This document shows positions 24,519-32,750 of a stretch of DNA of 64,000 bases, one piece after another. The notes beneath the pieces were generated by a model, which saw only the letters and a program-made list of their open reading frames with translations, was not told the origin of the DNA and ran no database searches. The DNA is from Pontibacter fetidus. Lineage in GTDB: Bacteria; Bacteroidota; Bacteroidia; Cytophagales; Hymenobacteraceae. The stretch spans positions 1 through 64,000 of the forward strand of contig NZ_JAAEAA010000021.1 of the NCBI RefSeq assembly GCF_010119545.1, given 5' to 3'. How positions within the stretch are numbered: position 1 is the first letter of the stretch; the number at the start of each line of letters is the position of its first letter. Made by a program: the position numbers and the translations under genes.

Positions 24519-25100
24519 TTAAGAGAGCAACTGATTTACCTGTTCGCGCAAAACCGGAACGGCCTCCAGCTCAAACCAGGGGTTATGTTTTACCCAGAAC
24601 TGGTTGCGCGGCGAGGGGTGCGGCATTGGCATGTAGTCAGGTAAATACTCGCGCCAGTTGGCTACGGTTTGGGTAAGAGTTGTAGCAGCTTTATCGCCTA
24701 AGAAATAATCCTGGGCATATTTGCCTACCAGTAAAGTCAGCGCAATGTTTGGCAGCAAAGCCAGTAACTGCTGATGCCAGTGCAAAGCACATTCGGGGCG
24801 GGGTGGCAGGTCGCCGCTTTTGCCTTTGCCCGGGTAGCAGAACCCCATCGGAACGATAGCTACCTTGCTCTCGTCGTAAAACACTTCCGGCTCCAGCCCA
24901 AGCCAGTGGCGCAAACGTTTGCCGCTCTGGTCGTCCCAGGGTTTGCCGCTGGCGTGTACTTTGGTGCCCGGTGCCTGCCCAACTATAAGCAGCCTGGCCG
25001 AAGCACTTGCACGCAATACCGGCCGCGGTCCCAACGCCAAATGCTCCTCGCAAATGCGGCAGGCGCGTATCTGTTGCAGTAATTCATCGAGTTGGGCCAT
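24519..25100 (-). CDS. Uracil-DNA glycosylase family protein
   Basis: 193 residues. The N-terminal CRICEEH (two Cys), the catalytic-site motif VGQAPG, and the C-terminal HPSPRN motif define the UDG superfamily. A four-cysteine iron-sulfur set as in family 4 or 5 is not evident. This version is common in Bacteroidota and presumably removes uracil or related lesions from DNA. A TACCTTTG promoter box lies ten bases before the start. Confidence 0.85.
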   Translation of the reverse strand: MAQLDELLQQIRACRICEEHLALGPRPVLRASASARLLIVGQAPGTKVHASGKPWDDQSGKRLRHWLGLEPEVFYDESKVAIVPMGFCYPGKGKSGDLPPRPECALHWHQQLLALLPNIALTLLVGKYAQDYFLGDKAATTLTQTVANWREYLPDYMPMPHPSPRNQFWVKHNPWFELEAVPVLREQVNQLLS

Positions 25101-25110
25101 AGCTGTTTTG

Positions 25111-25118
25111 CAAAGGTA
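25111..25118 (-). promoter_or_regulatory. -7 promoter box TACCTTTG of the UDG gene
   Basis: On the minus strand it reads TACCTTTG and lies ten bases before the ATG at 25100. It matches the Bacteroidota consensus and implies a very short leader. Confidence 0.55.
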
Positions 25119-25160
25119 CTAAGTTGCTGATTGTTGATCGCTTTATTTTCAAACTATAGT

Positions 25161-25275
25161 CTGTAAAGAGCGATAGTTTGGGCGTGCCGGCCGGGCCGTC
25201 GGGCTCTCGCGGCTCGCTCTATCGTTCGTGCCTCACAATAGGAGCTCATACAACCGCTCCATCCCTCACGCTTTC
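25161..25275. repeat. GC-rich intergenic repeat element
   Basis: A GC-rich block (GGCGTGCCGGCCGGGCCGTC, then TCTCGCGGCTCGCTC and a CCTCACAATAG tail) within an otherwise AT-rich intergenic region. It resembles the GGCCGGGAGGCCCCGTC block of the mosaic repeat only in style. I take it as a dispersed element because it is non-coding and compositionally distinct; no second copy is in the window. Confidence 0.4.
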
Positions 25276-25334
25276 TGCCTTTGCGTTAATAAGTCCTTCT
25301 ATAGTTTAAGTTTAACTCTCGTATAGCAAAACGG

Positions 25335-25913
25335 ATGCGTTGTTTTTCAGTCATATTGCTGCTGGCTATAGTTGCTATGCCGTGCCTGGCGCAGCAAACG
25401 GATGAAGCGTATAAAAATGCCATCACGGTAAAAGCTTTTGGCCTCTCGGTACACCTCAAAGAAAGCCCGCACCCAGAAATATTCCCGAACCGACTCGATG
25501 ACAAAGGCTACATAACGTTTAACTATGGCGCTATAGTAGGCTACGACCGCTTTATAGTCCGGAATGTACATGCCATCAGGTTAGAGCAGGGCTTGTATGC
25601 TGATTGTGCTGCATCGTTGGCGGGCTTTACTCACATTGGCTGGCGGGGCCGCATCTTCCAAAAAAACAGGCACTCCCTCAATGGCGGCATCGGCCCGACC
25701 CTGGTGTACCGCCGCGACTGGAACCGCATAGTTGGCTACAAAGATGATGGTTATTTTAACAAGGGCGGTGGCTGGCAATATAAGTTTTACTGGTATGCCG
25801 GCGAACTGGAGTACAACTATAAACTACAAGGTAAAACCGACCTGTCTGTAAGCCTGGTGCCTGGCCTGCCCGAACTTGTGTCTGTTGGTATTGGTGTAAG
25901 GCAACGGTTCTGA
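25335..25913 (+). CDS. Secreted protein, probable outer-membrane barrel, unknown
   Basis: 192 residues with a signal peptide at 1-19 (CLA-Q). The mature part has amphipathic strands (YKFYWYAGELEYNYKLQGK; DLSVSLVPGLPELVSVGIGVRQRF) and a C-terminal Phe, as in small barrels. No family was recognised. It ends at a bidirectional terminator. Confidence 0.6.
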   Translation: MRCFSVILLLAIVAMPCLAQQTDEAYKNAITVKAFGLSVHLKESPHPEIFPNRLDDKGYITFNYGAIVGYDRFIVRNVHAIRLEQGLYADCAASLAGFTHIGWRGRIFQKNRHSLNGGIGPTLVYRRDWNRIVGYKDDGYFNKGGGWQYKFYWYAGELEYNYKLQGKTDLSVSLVPGLPELVSVGIGVRQRF

Positions 25914-25916
25914 AAC

Positions 25917-25954
25917 AACAATCCCCTGGCTGTTTGTGGTGCCAGGGGATTGTT
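25917..25954. terminator. Bidirectional terminator
   Basis: A perfect 14-bp stem (25917-25930 with 25941-25954) between convergent genes, with A/T runs on both sides. Confidence 0.85.
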
Positions 25955-25955
25955 A

Positions 25956-26378
25956 TTACCAGTTGCGCCTGCGCTGTTCTCTGTAAAACCGTTCAGAGGC
26001 GTGCCGCGGGTGGTGTGGGTGGTGCATTTCGTTAGGCTGGTTCCAGCGGTCGTTGGCGTGTTGGTTATAGTTGCCGTAGTGGTCGTTGTGGCGCTGCCAT
26101 TCAGATTCCTGGTTTCTATAGTTGGGTCTGCGGTCGTTGTTCTGATAGTGGCGGTTGTCGCGTTGCTCAAACGGAGCCCAGCTTTGGTACGGGTTATAGT
26201 TGTTGTGCCGGTCCCGGTCCTGCTCAAACCTTTCCCGGTCATTATGCGGCGGTTGCATTGCGTGGTCAGGTTCTCCCCAGCGGTTTTGCGCGTTTTGTAA
26301 GTCTTCGGGGCGGCGGTTGCGTTCTTCGTTAAACCTGTTGCGGTAATGTCTATCGTCAAAATCCTGTTCGTGTCTCAT
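25956..26378 (-). CDS. Intrinsically disordered Arg/Asn/His-rich protein
   Basis: 140 residues from the ATG at 26378; a 30-residue extension has different composition. It is almost entirely Arg, Asn, His, Gln, Asp, Tyr and Pro with hardly any hydrophobic residues (EQRDNRHYQNNDRRPNYRNQ). It is expected to be disordered and basic, and could bind nucleic acid or act as a stress protectant, but no family is recognised. It lies downstream of a second disordered protein of similar composition, with a terminator between. Confidence 0.6.
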   Translation of the reverse strand: MRHEQDFDDRHYRNRFNEERNRRPEDLQNAQNRWGEPDHAMQPPHNDRERFEQDRDRHNNYNPYQSWAPFEQRDNRHYQNNDRRPNYRNQESEWQRHNDHYGNYNQHANDRWNQPNEMHHPHHPRHASERFYREQRRRNW

Positions 26379-26455
26379 AGCGTTATAGTTTGGTTGGTAC
26401 TTATAGTGGTTTACGACGGCAATGTGAGGAGGTTGATGCGCTGGCCGGGCATAAA

Positions 26456-26488
26456 AAAAGCGAAGCAAGTGGTGCCTGCTTCGCTTTT
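26456..26488 (-). terminator. Terminator after the 262-residue disordered protein gene
   Basis: A perfect 12-bp stem (26456-26467 with 26477-26488). The A-run at 26453-26459 gives a minus-strand T-tract. Confidence 0.85.
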
Positions 26489-26542
26489 ACTAACTAAAAC
26501 TAATCTATAACCAATCTATCTAACCTTTTCCCCTATACGCAA

Positions 26543-27331
26543 CTACCTCCTGAAACGTTGGCCTCTGTTTTCATCATCGTACAAACTATCGTTGCCAGAG
26601 TCTGTTTCGTCGGCCCAGCGCGGACCACCTTCGTAGCCACGGTTAAACTGCTGCCTGTTGTAAAGGTCGTTTCCGTAACGTTTTCGCTCATTTCTGCGGT
26701 CTTCGTGTGTCGGGTAGCCATGGCTTGGGCGGTAGTCCGGGTCATCTGAGTGCATAATGTCGTTCCAGGTGTCTTTTATGCGGCCAAAAAAGCTTCTGTT
26801 GTCGCGTTGTGGCTCCGGGGTGCTGTCTGGTGTATAACGGCCTTCCTGGTACCAGTTATGTGTACCGCTGCCATACCTGAAATCGGTTTCCTTGTAACGG
26901 CTTCTGCCGCCTGGCACATCGTTCCATTGCTCGTAGCGGCTGGTAGGTGGCTCGTTATAGTTGCCGGGCTGCGAGCTGCCCATGTCACGCTGCCTGTTAT
27001 AGGTATCCGAATTAAACGAATCGCCGTGGTCCAGGTAAGAGCGCTCGTTGCGGTAAGAGCTGTTAGGGCGGCTGCCGTAGTGTTCGTTCAGGTGTGCGTT
27101 CTGGTCTTTGCTATAGTTGTGTTGCTGCGAAGGGCCTGTGTAGCGGGTTTGCTTGTCGCGGTCCTGTGCGCCGCTGCGGCTTGGCCCGGTATGGAAATAG
27201 TTGCCTTCATCCCATTTCTGATCTTTCGGGGCACGGTAGCCATAGCGTTGTTGTGGCAGGTTCTGGTCCATGCCACTGCGGTGCTGTTCCCGGTCTACGC
27301 GTTTGTTTTCGTCTTCATTATAGTTTGCCAT
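26543..27331 (-). CDS. Large intrinsically disordered, Arg/Asn/Tyr/Gly-rich protein
   Basis: 262 residues. The composition is dominated by Arg, Asn, Tyr, Gly, Ser, Asp, Gln and Pro. The only segment with folded character is around 180-205 (SFFGRIKDTWNDIMHSDDPD), which resembles the SWFGD-type motif seen in hydrophilic stress proteins of this phylum. There is no signal peptide or transmembrane segment. It is probably disordered, perhaps a desiccation or DNA-protecting protein (inference). The gene has its own terminator. Confidence 0.65.
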   Translation of the reverse strand: MANYNEDENKRVDREQHRSGMDQNLPQQRYGYRAPKDQKWDEGNYFHTGPSRSGAQDRDKQTRYTGPSQQHNYSKDQNAHLNEHYGSRPNSSYRNERSYLDHGDSFNSDTYNRQRDMGSSQPGNYNEPPTSRYEQWNDVPGGRSRYKETDFRYGSGTHNWYQEGRYTPDSTPEPQRDNRSFFGRIKDTWNDIMHSDDPDYRPSHGYPTHEDRRNERKRYGNDLYNRQQFNRGYEGGPRWADETDSGNDSLYDDENRGQRFRR

Positions 27332-27430
27332 TGCTTTCAGTCTTTTTAATCATCAATTGCTACCATATGGCAGGTACCTATCTTTACGAGGCAGGCAGGG
27401 CTATAGTTGATGGTCAGGCTGTAAAAGCAA

Positions 27431-27460
27431 CGGGATGCCCTTTTGCAAAAGGCATCCCGC
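27431..27460 (-). terminator. Hairpin after the response regulator gene
   Basis: A GCGGGATGCC/GGCATCCCG stem extended by TTTT/AAAA. It lies just after the response regulator stop on the minus strand and lacks a strong T-run, so termination is uncertain. Confidence 0.5.
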
Positions 27461-27484
27461 TATAGTTTGTGTGTCAACAGTGGT

Positions 27485-27892
27485 TTAAAAATGCTCTTCT
27501 ATTATCTCGCGCACATCAGCTTCGGCCAGGGGCTTGGAGTAATGCTTTAGCACTTCCGGGAACTGTTTTAATTTTTCGAGGTCGTAAAAGCTGGCCGATG
27601 AGGTAAGCATCATCATAACGGTTCTGGCTTTGTCTGCCTCATCAAATTTCTGGTACTCTTCCAAAAACTCAAACCCATCCATCACCGACATTTTAATATC
27701 CACAAATATCAGGTCGGGGCGGGGATATCCTTCAGTGCCGGCAAAGGCTTTGCCCAGATAGTCCAGTGCTTCTTCGCCGTTGGTTACTACCCGTATTTCG
27801 TCAGCGGTGTTCATACGCGAAAGCAGCCGGTGGTTCAGGTAGTTGGTTGTTTCGTCGTCGTCGATGAGCAGGATAGTGTGTAGTCGCTTCAT
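27485..27892 (-). CDS. CheY-like single-domain response regulator
   Basis: 135 residues, a lone receiver domain. The acidic pocket Asp11-13, phospho-acceptor Asp65 (IFVDIKMSVMDG), Thr97/Ser98 and Lys120 (HYSKPL) are all present, so it should be phosphorylated. It has no output domain, as in the Rcp1/CheY type. It lies 27 bases after the PAS kinase gene on the same strand and is its probable partner. Confidence 0.92.
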   Translation of the reverse strand: MKRLHTILLIDDDETTNYLNHRLLSRMNTADEIRVVTNGEEALDYLGKAFAGTEGYPRPDLIFVDIKMSVMDGFEFLEEYQKFDEADKARTVMMMLTSSASFYDLEKLKQFPEVLKHYSKPLAEADVREIIEEHF

Positions 27893-27919
27893 GTGGCTTA
27901 TTTTATTTGTGCAGGCACG

Positions 27920-30900
27920 CTATGCTTGTTTCTGTTTAAAGTATAAATAGAATGTGGTGCCTTCGTTTATAGTGCTTTCTATGTTAATGTACCCGCCGCT
28001 GTTTGTCAGCAGCCTGTTTACAATATACAGGCCCAGCCCGGAGCCGCTTACGTGGTTATGGAAACGTTTAAACATCTGAAACAGTTTGTTCTGATGTTTG
28101 TTCATGTCAATCCCTATACCGTTGTCCTGTACCTTAAGTTCTACGTAATCGCCTTTCCGGGTAGTGCTTAAATGTATCTCTGGCTTCTGGTCCTGCTTAC
28201 GGTATTTAATGCCATTACTGATCAGGTTGTAAAGTATGCTTTTTAAGTTTGCTTTACCAAAAGCCAGCAACGGTACTTCTTCAAAATTGGTGGTTATAGT
28301 TGCGCCTGTGGCCTGCAGGGTGTCCTGTATGCTCAGCGTAACTTTTTCGGTCAGGTACTGCAGGCTTACCAGTTCATGGGTGCGTGTATGGCTTTTCTGC
28401 ACTTTTACTACCTCGGCCAGGTCGTTTATAGTTACATATATCTGCTCCAGCGATTTATTGAACATACCAATAAGCTGCTGCGCGTCCGGATCTTTAAATT
28501 CGGTGCTAAGCGTAAGCTCGTTAAAGATACCCGCCATGTTTACGATAGGCAGTTTCAGGTCGTGCGACGCAGTATACACAAAGCTATCGAGGTCCTGGTT
28601 TATACGTTCCAGTTCTAGGTTTTTTTCTACCAGTTCTTCTTCAGCTTTTTTATGATCCTCAATATCGGTGCAGGTGCCAAACCATCTCACAATATTGCCC
28701 TGTGCATCGTGCATCGGAATGCCCTGCCCCAGAAACCAGCGATAAGAGCCTTCTCTTCCGTTCCTGATGCGATATTCTATCTCGTAATAGGCGCCAGTCT
28801 GTACAGAGTATTGCCAACGCTCAAATGCCATTTGCAGGTCATCGGGGTGCAAGGCCTTTAACCACGACTCAGGACCTGTACTTTCTTTAAGCGACAGGCC
28901 GGTATAGGCAATCCAGCGCTTGTTAAAATAATCTGTAGCGCCATCTGCAGTAGCCGTCCATACCATTTGCGGTATAGATTCTGTCAGAAACCGGAACTGC
29001 TGTTCTGATTCCTGCAGTTGCTCCTGCAGCACTTTCATGTCGTTTATGTTAATGCCTACGCCATACCATTTTACTATTTCCCCATCCTCGTTACGCAGTG
29101 GCTGCGCTTTTATAATAAACCACTGGTACGTATCGGTTTTTACGTTGCGTACGCGCACCTCTACATAAAATAGGTCGCCGGTAACTATAGAATGTGTCCA
29201 GTTTTCGAGCAGGGGTTGCAGGTCGTCCGGGTGGATGGCGGGCTCCCAGCCATATCCCAGCGATTCTTCTATCGTCATCTGGGTATACTCGTTCCACTGC
29301 TTGCTGGTAAAGTCAATGTTGCCATTGGGGTTAGCGCTCCACACAATCTGCGGGCTCGACTCGGTAAGGTAGCGGAATTTATTGTTGCTCTCTTCCAGGT
29401 CCAGCATAAACCGTTTTTGCTCTTCTATGTCGGTGTGTGAGCCAACCCACATAGTTATGTTGCCTTCGTCGTCGTGGATGGGTACTGCGCGTGCCAGAAA
29501 CCAACGGTACGTACCATCTGCTGCAAATTTCCAACGGTTCTCAGCCTCAAATTTACTGCCTGTTGCAATGGCATGTTCCCACAGGTTAGATGTTATTTCC
29601 AGGTCATCCGGGTGTATCAGGTCTTTCCAGCCGTTATTCTCCATTTCCTGGGGAGTAGATCCGGTGTAGTCGTACCAGCGCTGGCTAAAGTAGTTCACGA
29701 GCCCTTCGGGGGTGGCAGTCCAGGTCATGAGCGGCAGCAACTCCATGATTTTTAGGGTGCGGTCATTGCTCTCCTGTAACTGTTTTTCAATGGCCCGCTT
29801 TTCCGTAACATCCACCATACAGCCAAACATCCTGATCGCTTTGCCATATGCATCATGTATAAAGTGGCCTTTGTCCAGTATCAGTTTGTAAGAGCCGTCA
29901 GCGCACCGGAAGCGGTATTCCGCCTCCCATGTTTTGGCGCTGCTCTCTATAGCTTTTTGGATAGATTTTTTTATCCATTGCAAATCTTCCGGGTGAATAT
30001 AGTTTGTCCAGGAATCTATCTGCAACTCTGCACGCTGCTCCTCAAACCCGAAAAGTGTGCTGTAGCCATCGCTCCACCAAAGGCTGTCGTCCTGCAGGTT
30101 CCAGTCCCAGATCACGTCAGAGGAGGCCATAGCAATGCGTTTAAAGCGCTCGCTGTTATACAGCAATTCCAGGTCGTGTTGTTTCTGGCGGGTAAGGTCA
30201 ACTATAGATCCCAGCATACGCTCCGGGTTGCCTGCCTCATCGTACATAATGTACCCGTGGTCCAGCACGCTTGCGTAACTGCCATCTGCTTTACGGTATC
30301 TGTACTCACCGGCCCAGGTTTTGCGGCCTTTGGCTATTGCAGCATTTATACTTATCCGGATGTTGTTATAGTCTTCGGGGTGAACGTTTTTATCCCAGGT
30401 GCCGGAGTCAGTTTCCAGGTCTGCATCTGAGTAGCCAAACAGCTCTTTGTAGGTTTTGCTCCAGGTTAGTTTTTTGCTTCTAACGTCCTGCTCCCAGGTA
30501 ACAGAGCGGGTGGCTTTAGACAGCAACTGGATGCTGTGCTGGCTTTGCGCCATCTGCTGCTTGGTTTTTACCAGTTCGGTAACATCAATGGCTGATACAA
30601 GTATGCCTTCGGTACCAGTGCTGTTTGTAAGTGGCCTGTACTCCAGGTTAAGGTATATATCCGATAATTCGCCGTTTCTGCGAAGGTCTACTGTTAGTTT
30701 ATACTCAATGGTCTGTACCTTTTTGCCAGAGCTGTACACTTCATCCAGAATCGTAAAGAATGGGGTTTCTTGCAGCTCCGGCCATACGTCGCGGGCAGGC
30801 CTATCCAGGTATTTGCGGTTGCCGAACAGCAGGCTTACGCCTGGGGTTATATACTCGCAGATATGTTCGGGGCCTTTCAGCAGGCAGAAATGTACCGGCG

Positions 30901-32137
30901 AATGGTTCAGGATGTTTTCGAGCTGCAGGTCCTTTTCGCGGATGCGCTCCATTACCTGTTTTTGTTCTTCAATATCGGTCAGGGTGCCAACCCATAGTTG
31001 CAGTTTGCCTTCCTTATCATAGATAGGTACGCCACGCTCCAGAAACCAACGGTAATTTTTGTCGTGATGGTTGAGTAGGCGGTATTCGATTTCGTAAGGC
31101 ACACCCTCCGCTCGGGTATTATGCCACTCTGTTAAGAGCATGGCTGTGTCTTCGGGGTGTATTACGCTTGTCCAGCCTTCGGTCTGGCTGGTAGGCATGC
31201 CAGTATAGGTGTACCAGTTTTTGTTAAAGTAAAGCACCCTGCCTTTTGCATCCGATAACCAGGCCATATGGGGCAGCACCTCCAGCAGGTGGCGGTAACG
31301 GGCATCACTTTCCTTTAGTTCTTCTTCCTCTTTATGGTTCTCCGAAAGGTCTATGATAGAGCCAAGCGTCCGGATCGGTCTTCCGTCGGTGTGGTAGATG
31401 ATGTAGCCCTGGTCCAGTACGGGTATGTAGGTGCCATCGGCTTTTCGGAAACGGTACTCGCCCGTCCATATTTTGCTGCCCGATGTGTTGGCTTGTTCTA
31501 TACTTGCCTGCACGGACTCAAAGTCTTCGGGGTGTACGCGTTCATCCCACGACTCGCCTCCAGGTCCCATTTCTTCTGGTGTGTAACCCAGTATTTCCTG
31601 CAGTCCGGTTCCCCAGTACATTTTATTGTGCAGCAGGTCATACTCCCACGATACAGATTTAACAGCGTTTGTGATGAGCGAAATGTGTTCCGGTTTGTGG
31701 TGGCTGCCTGTATAATCTTTACGTTCTGGCAGTTCCTGTACCTCGTGCAGTATGTAAAGCAGGTTGCCCTCCGCATTAAATACAGGGGTGTTGGTAATGC
31801 TCCAGTAATATTCTTTAATGCCTCCACCCAGTGCCTTAGGCAGCTTCATACTATAGCAAAACTCCGGAATATGGTGTGTTTGCTTGTAAAGCACTACATG
31901 TTGCAGCGACTCTTCCAGTGCGTGCACAGGTGGGGCGCAATGTAAAGCAGACATCTCGGCATATGACTGTAGCAAGGGTTGGCCAAGCAGTGTACTGCGC
32001 GACGTAAGGTGCGCCTTCAGGTACGCGTCTGTAGTTTCCAGTATGGTAAGCTCCGGAGTAAGAGCCACATACAAGCCGGGTAACATACGAAAGATCGGAC
32101 CAAGATCGGGTGTTGCAATCAGTTGCTGAGCGGACAT
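27920..32137 (-). CDS. Nine-PAS-domain sensor histidine kinase
   Basis: 1405 residues from the ATG at 32137; a TTG two codons upstream is possible. There are no transmembrane segments, so it is a soluble sensor. Nine PAS/PAC units of about 120-130 residues follow one another (starting near 10, 150, 280, 405, 540, 665, 795, 920 and 1045), many with WGxxxxDITD-like PAC ends. The kinase core comes last: a dimerisation domain with YTASHDLKLPI (phospho-His), then N box NLISNGIKY, G1 DNGIGID and G2 GSGLGLYIV. PAS units 3, 7, 8 and 9 resemble each other and the lone PAS protein next door, suggesting internal duplication. The signal is unknown. Confidence 0.92.
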   Translation of the reverse strand: MSAQQLIATPDLGPIFRMLPGLYVALTPELTILETTDAYLKAHLTSRSTLLGQPLLQSYAEMSALHCAPPVHALEESLQHVVLYKQTHHIPEFCYSMKLPKALGGGIKEYYWSITNTPVFNAEGNLLYILHEVQELPERKDYTGSHHKPEHISLITNAVKSVSWEYDLLHNKMYWGTGLQEILGYTPEEMGPGGESWDERVHPEDFESVQASIEQANTSGSKIWTGEYRFRKADGTYIPVLDQGYIIYHTDGRPIRTLGSIIDLSENHKEEEELKESDARYRHLLEVLPHMAWLSDAKGRVLYFNKNWYTYTGMPTSQTEGWTSVIHPEDTAMLLTEWHNTRAEGVPYEIEYRLLNHHDKNYRWFLERGVPIYDKEGKLQLWVGTLTDIEEQKQVMERIREKDLQLENILNHSPVHFCLLKGPEHICEYITPGVSLLFGNRKYLDRPARDVWPELQETPFFTILDEVYSSGKKVQTIEYKLTVDLRRNGELSDIYLNLEYRPLTNSTGTEGILVSAIDVTELVKTKQQMAQSQHSIQLLSKATRSVTWEQDVRSKKLTWSKTYKELFGYSDADLETDSGTWDKNVHPEDYNNIRISINAAIAKGRKTWAGEYRYRKADGSYASVLDHGYIMYDEAGNPERMLGSIVDLTRQKQHDLELLYNSERFKRIAMASSDVIWDWNLQDDSLWWSDGYSTLFGFEEQRAELQIDSWTNYIHPEDLQWIKKSIQKAIESSAKTWEAEYRFRCADGSYKLILDKGHFIHDAYGKAIRMFGCMVDVTEKRAIEKQLQESNDRTLKIMELLPLMTWTATPEGLVNYFSQRWYDYTGSTPQEMENNGWKDLIHPDDLEITSNLWEHAIATGSKFEAENRWKFAADGTYRWFLARAVPIHDDEGNITMWVGSHTDIEEQKRFMLDLEESNNKFRYLTESSPQIVWSANPNGNIDFTSKQWNEYTQMTIEESLGYGWEPAIHPDDLQPLLENWTHSIVTGDLFYVEVRVRNVKTDTYQWFIIKAQPLRNEDGEIVKWYGVGININDMKVLQEQLQESEQQFRFLTESIPQMVWTATADGATDYFNKRWIAYTGLSLKESTGPESWLKALHPDDLQMAFERWQYSVQTGAYYEIEYRIRNGREGSYRWFLGQGIPMHDAQGNIVRWFGTCTDIEDHKKAEEELVEKNLELERINQDLDSFVYTASHDLKLPIVNMAGIFNELTLSTEFKDPDAQQLIGMFNKSLEQIYVTINDLAEVVKVQKSHTRTHELVSLQYLTEKVTLSIQDTLQATGATITTNFEEVPLLAFGKANLKSILYNLISNGIKYRKQDQKPEIHLSTTRKGDYVELKVQDNGIGIDMNKHQNKLFQMFKRFHNHVSGSGLGLYIVNRLLTNSGGYINIESTINEGTTFYLYFKQKQA

Positions 32138-32302
32138 AGCCAAAAAAGTATTTCCTTACCTGTAATGGGATAGGCAAGTGAGTAAATTTAATTAAAGAAT
32201 TTTCCTATTCAAATGTTTATTTGATGAGAGAACTCTAAATTTTAGGCTACTACCTGAGATGCTGTTACTTGTAACTATAGTTGTGTAATGGATTGCAATT
32301 AG

Positions 32303-32713
32303 TCAGGGTTCTGTAAACTGCTTTTCATTTTCGATATCGGTGTAAGTGCCAAACCAGATAATTACTTCGTTATCTTCGTTACGGATAGGCATAGCCTGTT
32401 CCAGAAACCACCTGTAAGAGCCATCTTTACTATTCCGGATTCGGTACTCTTCATGGTAGTCTCCAGTAGTCAGCGAATTGTTCCAGCTTGCGATAATACG
32501 GGAAGAGTCTTCGGGATAAATAACATTTATCCACCCTTGTGTTTGATTGTGCATCATGCCGGTGTACGCATACCAGGCTTTGTTAAAGTATAAGATCTTC
32601 CCGGCAGTATCAGCGGTCCAGCACATTTGCGGCAATGCATCCATAAACTCGGTCAGGTACTTATAACTTACATCTAGTGCGCTCTTTACCTGCTTGTATA
32701 TTGATACATCCAT
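32303..32713 (-). CDS. Stand-alone PAS domain protein
   Basis: 136 residues from the ATG at 32713, comprising a single PAS/PAC unit. It shows the same landmarks as PAS units 3, 7 and 9 of the neighbouring kinase (LPQMCWTADTAGKILYFNKAW, YRWFLEQAMPI, WFGTYTDIE). It has no kinase or output domain. It may be a leftover of a duplication or a separate sensory module interacting with the kinase. It lies 165 bases upstream of the kinase on the same strand. Confidence 0.75.
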   Translation of the reverse strand: MDVSIYKQVKSALDVSYKYLTEFMDALPQMCWTADTAGKILYFNKAWYAYTGMMHNQTQGWINVIYPEDSSRIIASWNNSLTTGDYHEEYRIRNSKDGSYRWFLEQAMPIRNEDNEVIIWFGTYTDIENEKQFTEP

Positions 32714-32750
32714 CTGCAATTGGTTTTACGTCATCACATTACGGGAGAAA

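Noticed and set aside
26750..27349. 199-residue plus-strand open frame opposite the disordered protein gene (and a similar antisense frame at 25817-26359)
   Set aside because: Arg/Asn-rich codons on the minus strand automatically leave open, hydrophobic-looking frames on the other strand. The terminators fit the minus-strand genes.
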